The notes under the pieces were generated by a model. It did no database searches, was not told where the DNA came from, and was given only the letters and a program-made list of their open reading frames with translations. From assembly GCA_963556195.1 (NCBI GenBank), contig CAUVYP010000262.1:372001-436000 (forward strand): a stretch of DNA of 64,000 nucleotides. Reading direction: 5' to 3'. The position numbers and the translations under genes are program-made. Below, piece by piece: positions 63,701 through 64,000 of the stretch; positions within the stretch are counted from its first letter, which is position 1; every line of letters begins with the position of its first letter. The DNA comes from Sepiola atlantica (lineage: Eukaryota > Mollusca > Cephalopoda > Sepiida > Sepiolidae).

Positions 63701-64000
63701 AAACTTCGACAAAATTTAGCGCGTTTTAAAGTTGATATCGCTTTTGTTTATAACTTCCACATTTATTCGAATTGTGCAACGAAACTTTGCAGACAGTCGC
63801 GGATAGGCCTTTTCTACTGAAGTACCAAGTTTCAGAAGTGCAGCTCTAGTACTGCCGGAGATATGTCGATACAAACTTAATACGCAAAACATCAACAAAA
63901 TTTAGCGCGTTTTACAGTTGATATCGCTTTTGTTTATAACTTCCACATTTATTCGAATTGGGCAACGAAACTTTGCAGACAACCGCGGAGACAGATGGTC
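60743..64000. repeat. U'-family copies 2 and 3 (1672-bp, 9-monomer period), running off the window
   Basis: U' V W X at 60743, 60929, 61115 and 61301 recur at 62415, 62601, 62787 and 62973, an offset of 1672 bp (nine monomers less 2 nt). X is present again at 63345, two monomers after 62973. The window ends at 64000 inside a monomer with 'gttttacag', 'attgggcaacg' and 'gacagatggtc'. The same combination occurs in the monomer at 61487, so the repeat continues to the right. Confidence 0.83.

Larger units (their letters stand above)
1..64000. repeat. Satellite DNA array, ~186-bp monomer, 343 full copies, fills the window
   Basis: The window is one head-to-tail array with a period of 186 bp. Taking the 'ttagcgcg' landmark as monomer start, starts fall at 127, 314, 500, 685 and so on to 63902. 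That gives 343 complete monomers with a mean length of about 185.9 bp, plus partial monomers at both ends. All copies have the same orientation. Recurrent landmarks in order are gcgcgttttaaag, gatatcgc, ataacttccacat, ttcgaatt, gaaactttgcagac, cgcgga, gaagtaccaag, agaagtgcagc, actgccgg, atacaaact, aatacg and acatcaac. No mobile element, unique DNA or inversion interrupts the array. A large homogeneous array with a near-nucleosomal monomer is typical of centromeric or pericentromeric satellites in eukaryotes. That location is inference; the tandem structure is seen directly. Confidence 0.98.

Noticed and set aside
314..63898. About two hundred antisense reading frames of 60 to 63 codons, one per monomer, with very similar predicted peptides
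   Set aside because: 186 is 62 codons, so every monomer repeats the same frame with one stop. Most need a TTG start and have no ribosome-binding context. Peptides vary with the DNA types without a synonymous bias that I can see, and other frames are open as well. This is a by-product of the repeat, not a gene family.
1..64000. CRISPR array
   Set aside because: The repeat unit is 186 bp without short conserved repeats separated by unique spacers, and the whole unit is conserved.
1..64000. A previously undescribed multi-gene or defence system
   Set aside because: No stretch of non-repetitive sequence is present in which such genes could lie. The interest of the window is in satellite structure and exchange history.
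1..64000. Sequencing or assembly artefact
   Set aside because: Collapsed or looped assembly would give identical copies. Here HOR copies carry distinct private bases, hybrid monomers and small deletions that are locally consistent. Copy number at exact duplications such as 52376..56095 could still be misassembled and would need spanning long reads.

Overview
The whole window is one tandem satellite DNA array. It contains no recognisable protein-coding gene, RNA gene, transposon, CRISPR array or flanking unique DNA. The basic unit is a monomer of about 186 bp. I count 343 complete monomers (127..63901) plus a partial monomer at each end (1..126 and 63902..64000), so the array continues beyond both edges. 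The monomer is AT-rich (about 39% G+C by hand count on a consensus). It is not depleted in CpG: 10 CpG against about 7 expected. Copies carry EcoRV and BstBI sites at a fixed phase and lie in the same orientation throughout. An array this long, with near-nucleosomal monomers and higher-order structure, points to a eukaryotic chromosome, most likely centromeric, pericentromeric or other constitutive heterochromatin. The species cannot be named from the sequence. The undepleted CpG argues weakly against a heavily CpG-methylated host such as a mammal.

Above the 186-bp level the array has a clear higher-order repeat (HOR) organisation. I sorted monomers into types by diagnostic bases (letters A, B, C and so on are my own labels). 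From 6.45 to 26.2 kb a 12-monomer HOR of 2232 bp recurs, with copies of 18, 12, 12, 13, 11, 7, 12 and 21 monomers. From 27.8 to 30.4 kb there is a 14-monomer unit whose internal order (J-K-L-M-I-A-B-C-D-E-F-N) is also found, less regularly, at 2.2-5.5 kb. From 30.4 to about 40 kb a derived HOR family carries new types P, Q, R and S. From 42.7 to 52.2 kb a third family has a 17-monomer, 3157-bp unit. From 52.4 to 56.1 kb there is a 10-monomer, 1860-bp tandem duplication. From 57 kb to the end there is a more degraded family with a 9-monomer, 1672-bp repeat.

The array records its own history. Several monomers are chimeras of two types (for example 19471, 33976, 36394, 37882, 54236, 58327). Most of them account for the local gain or loss of whole monomers by unequal exchange. 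Repeat phase is very stable on the left (net loss of 3 nt over 222 monomers to 41.4 kb) and drifts on the right (net loss of 20 nt over the last 120 or so). This suggests the right side is older or less homogenised. Short reading frames occur on both strands only because 186 is a multiple of three and the monomer happens to have few stops in some frames. They are not genes.
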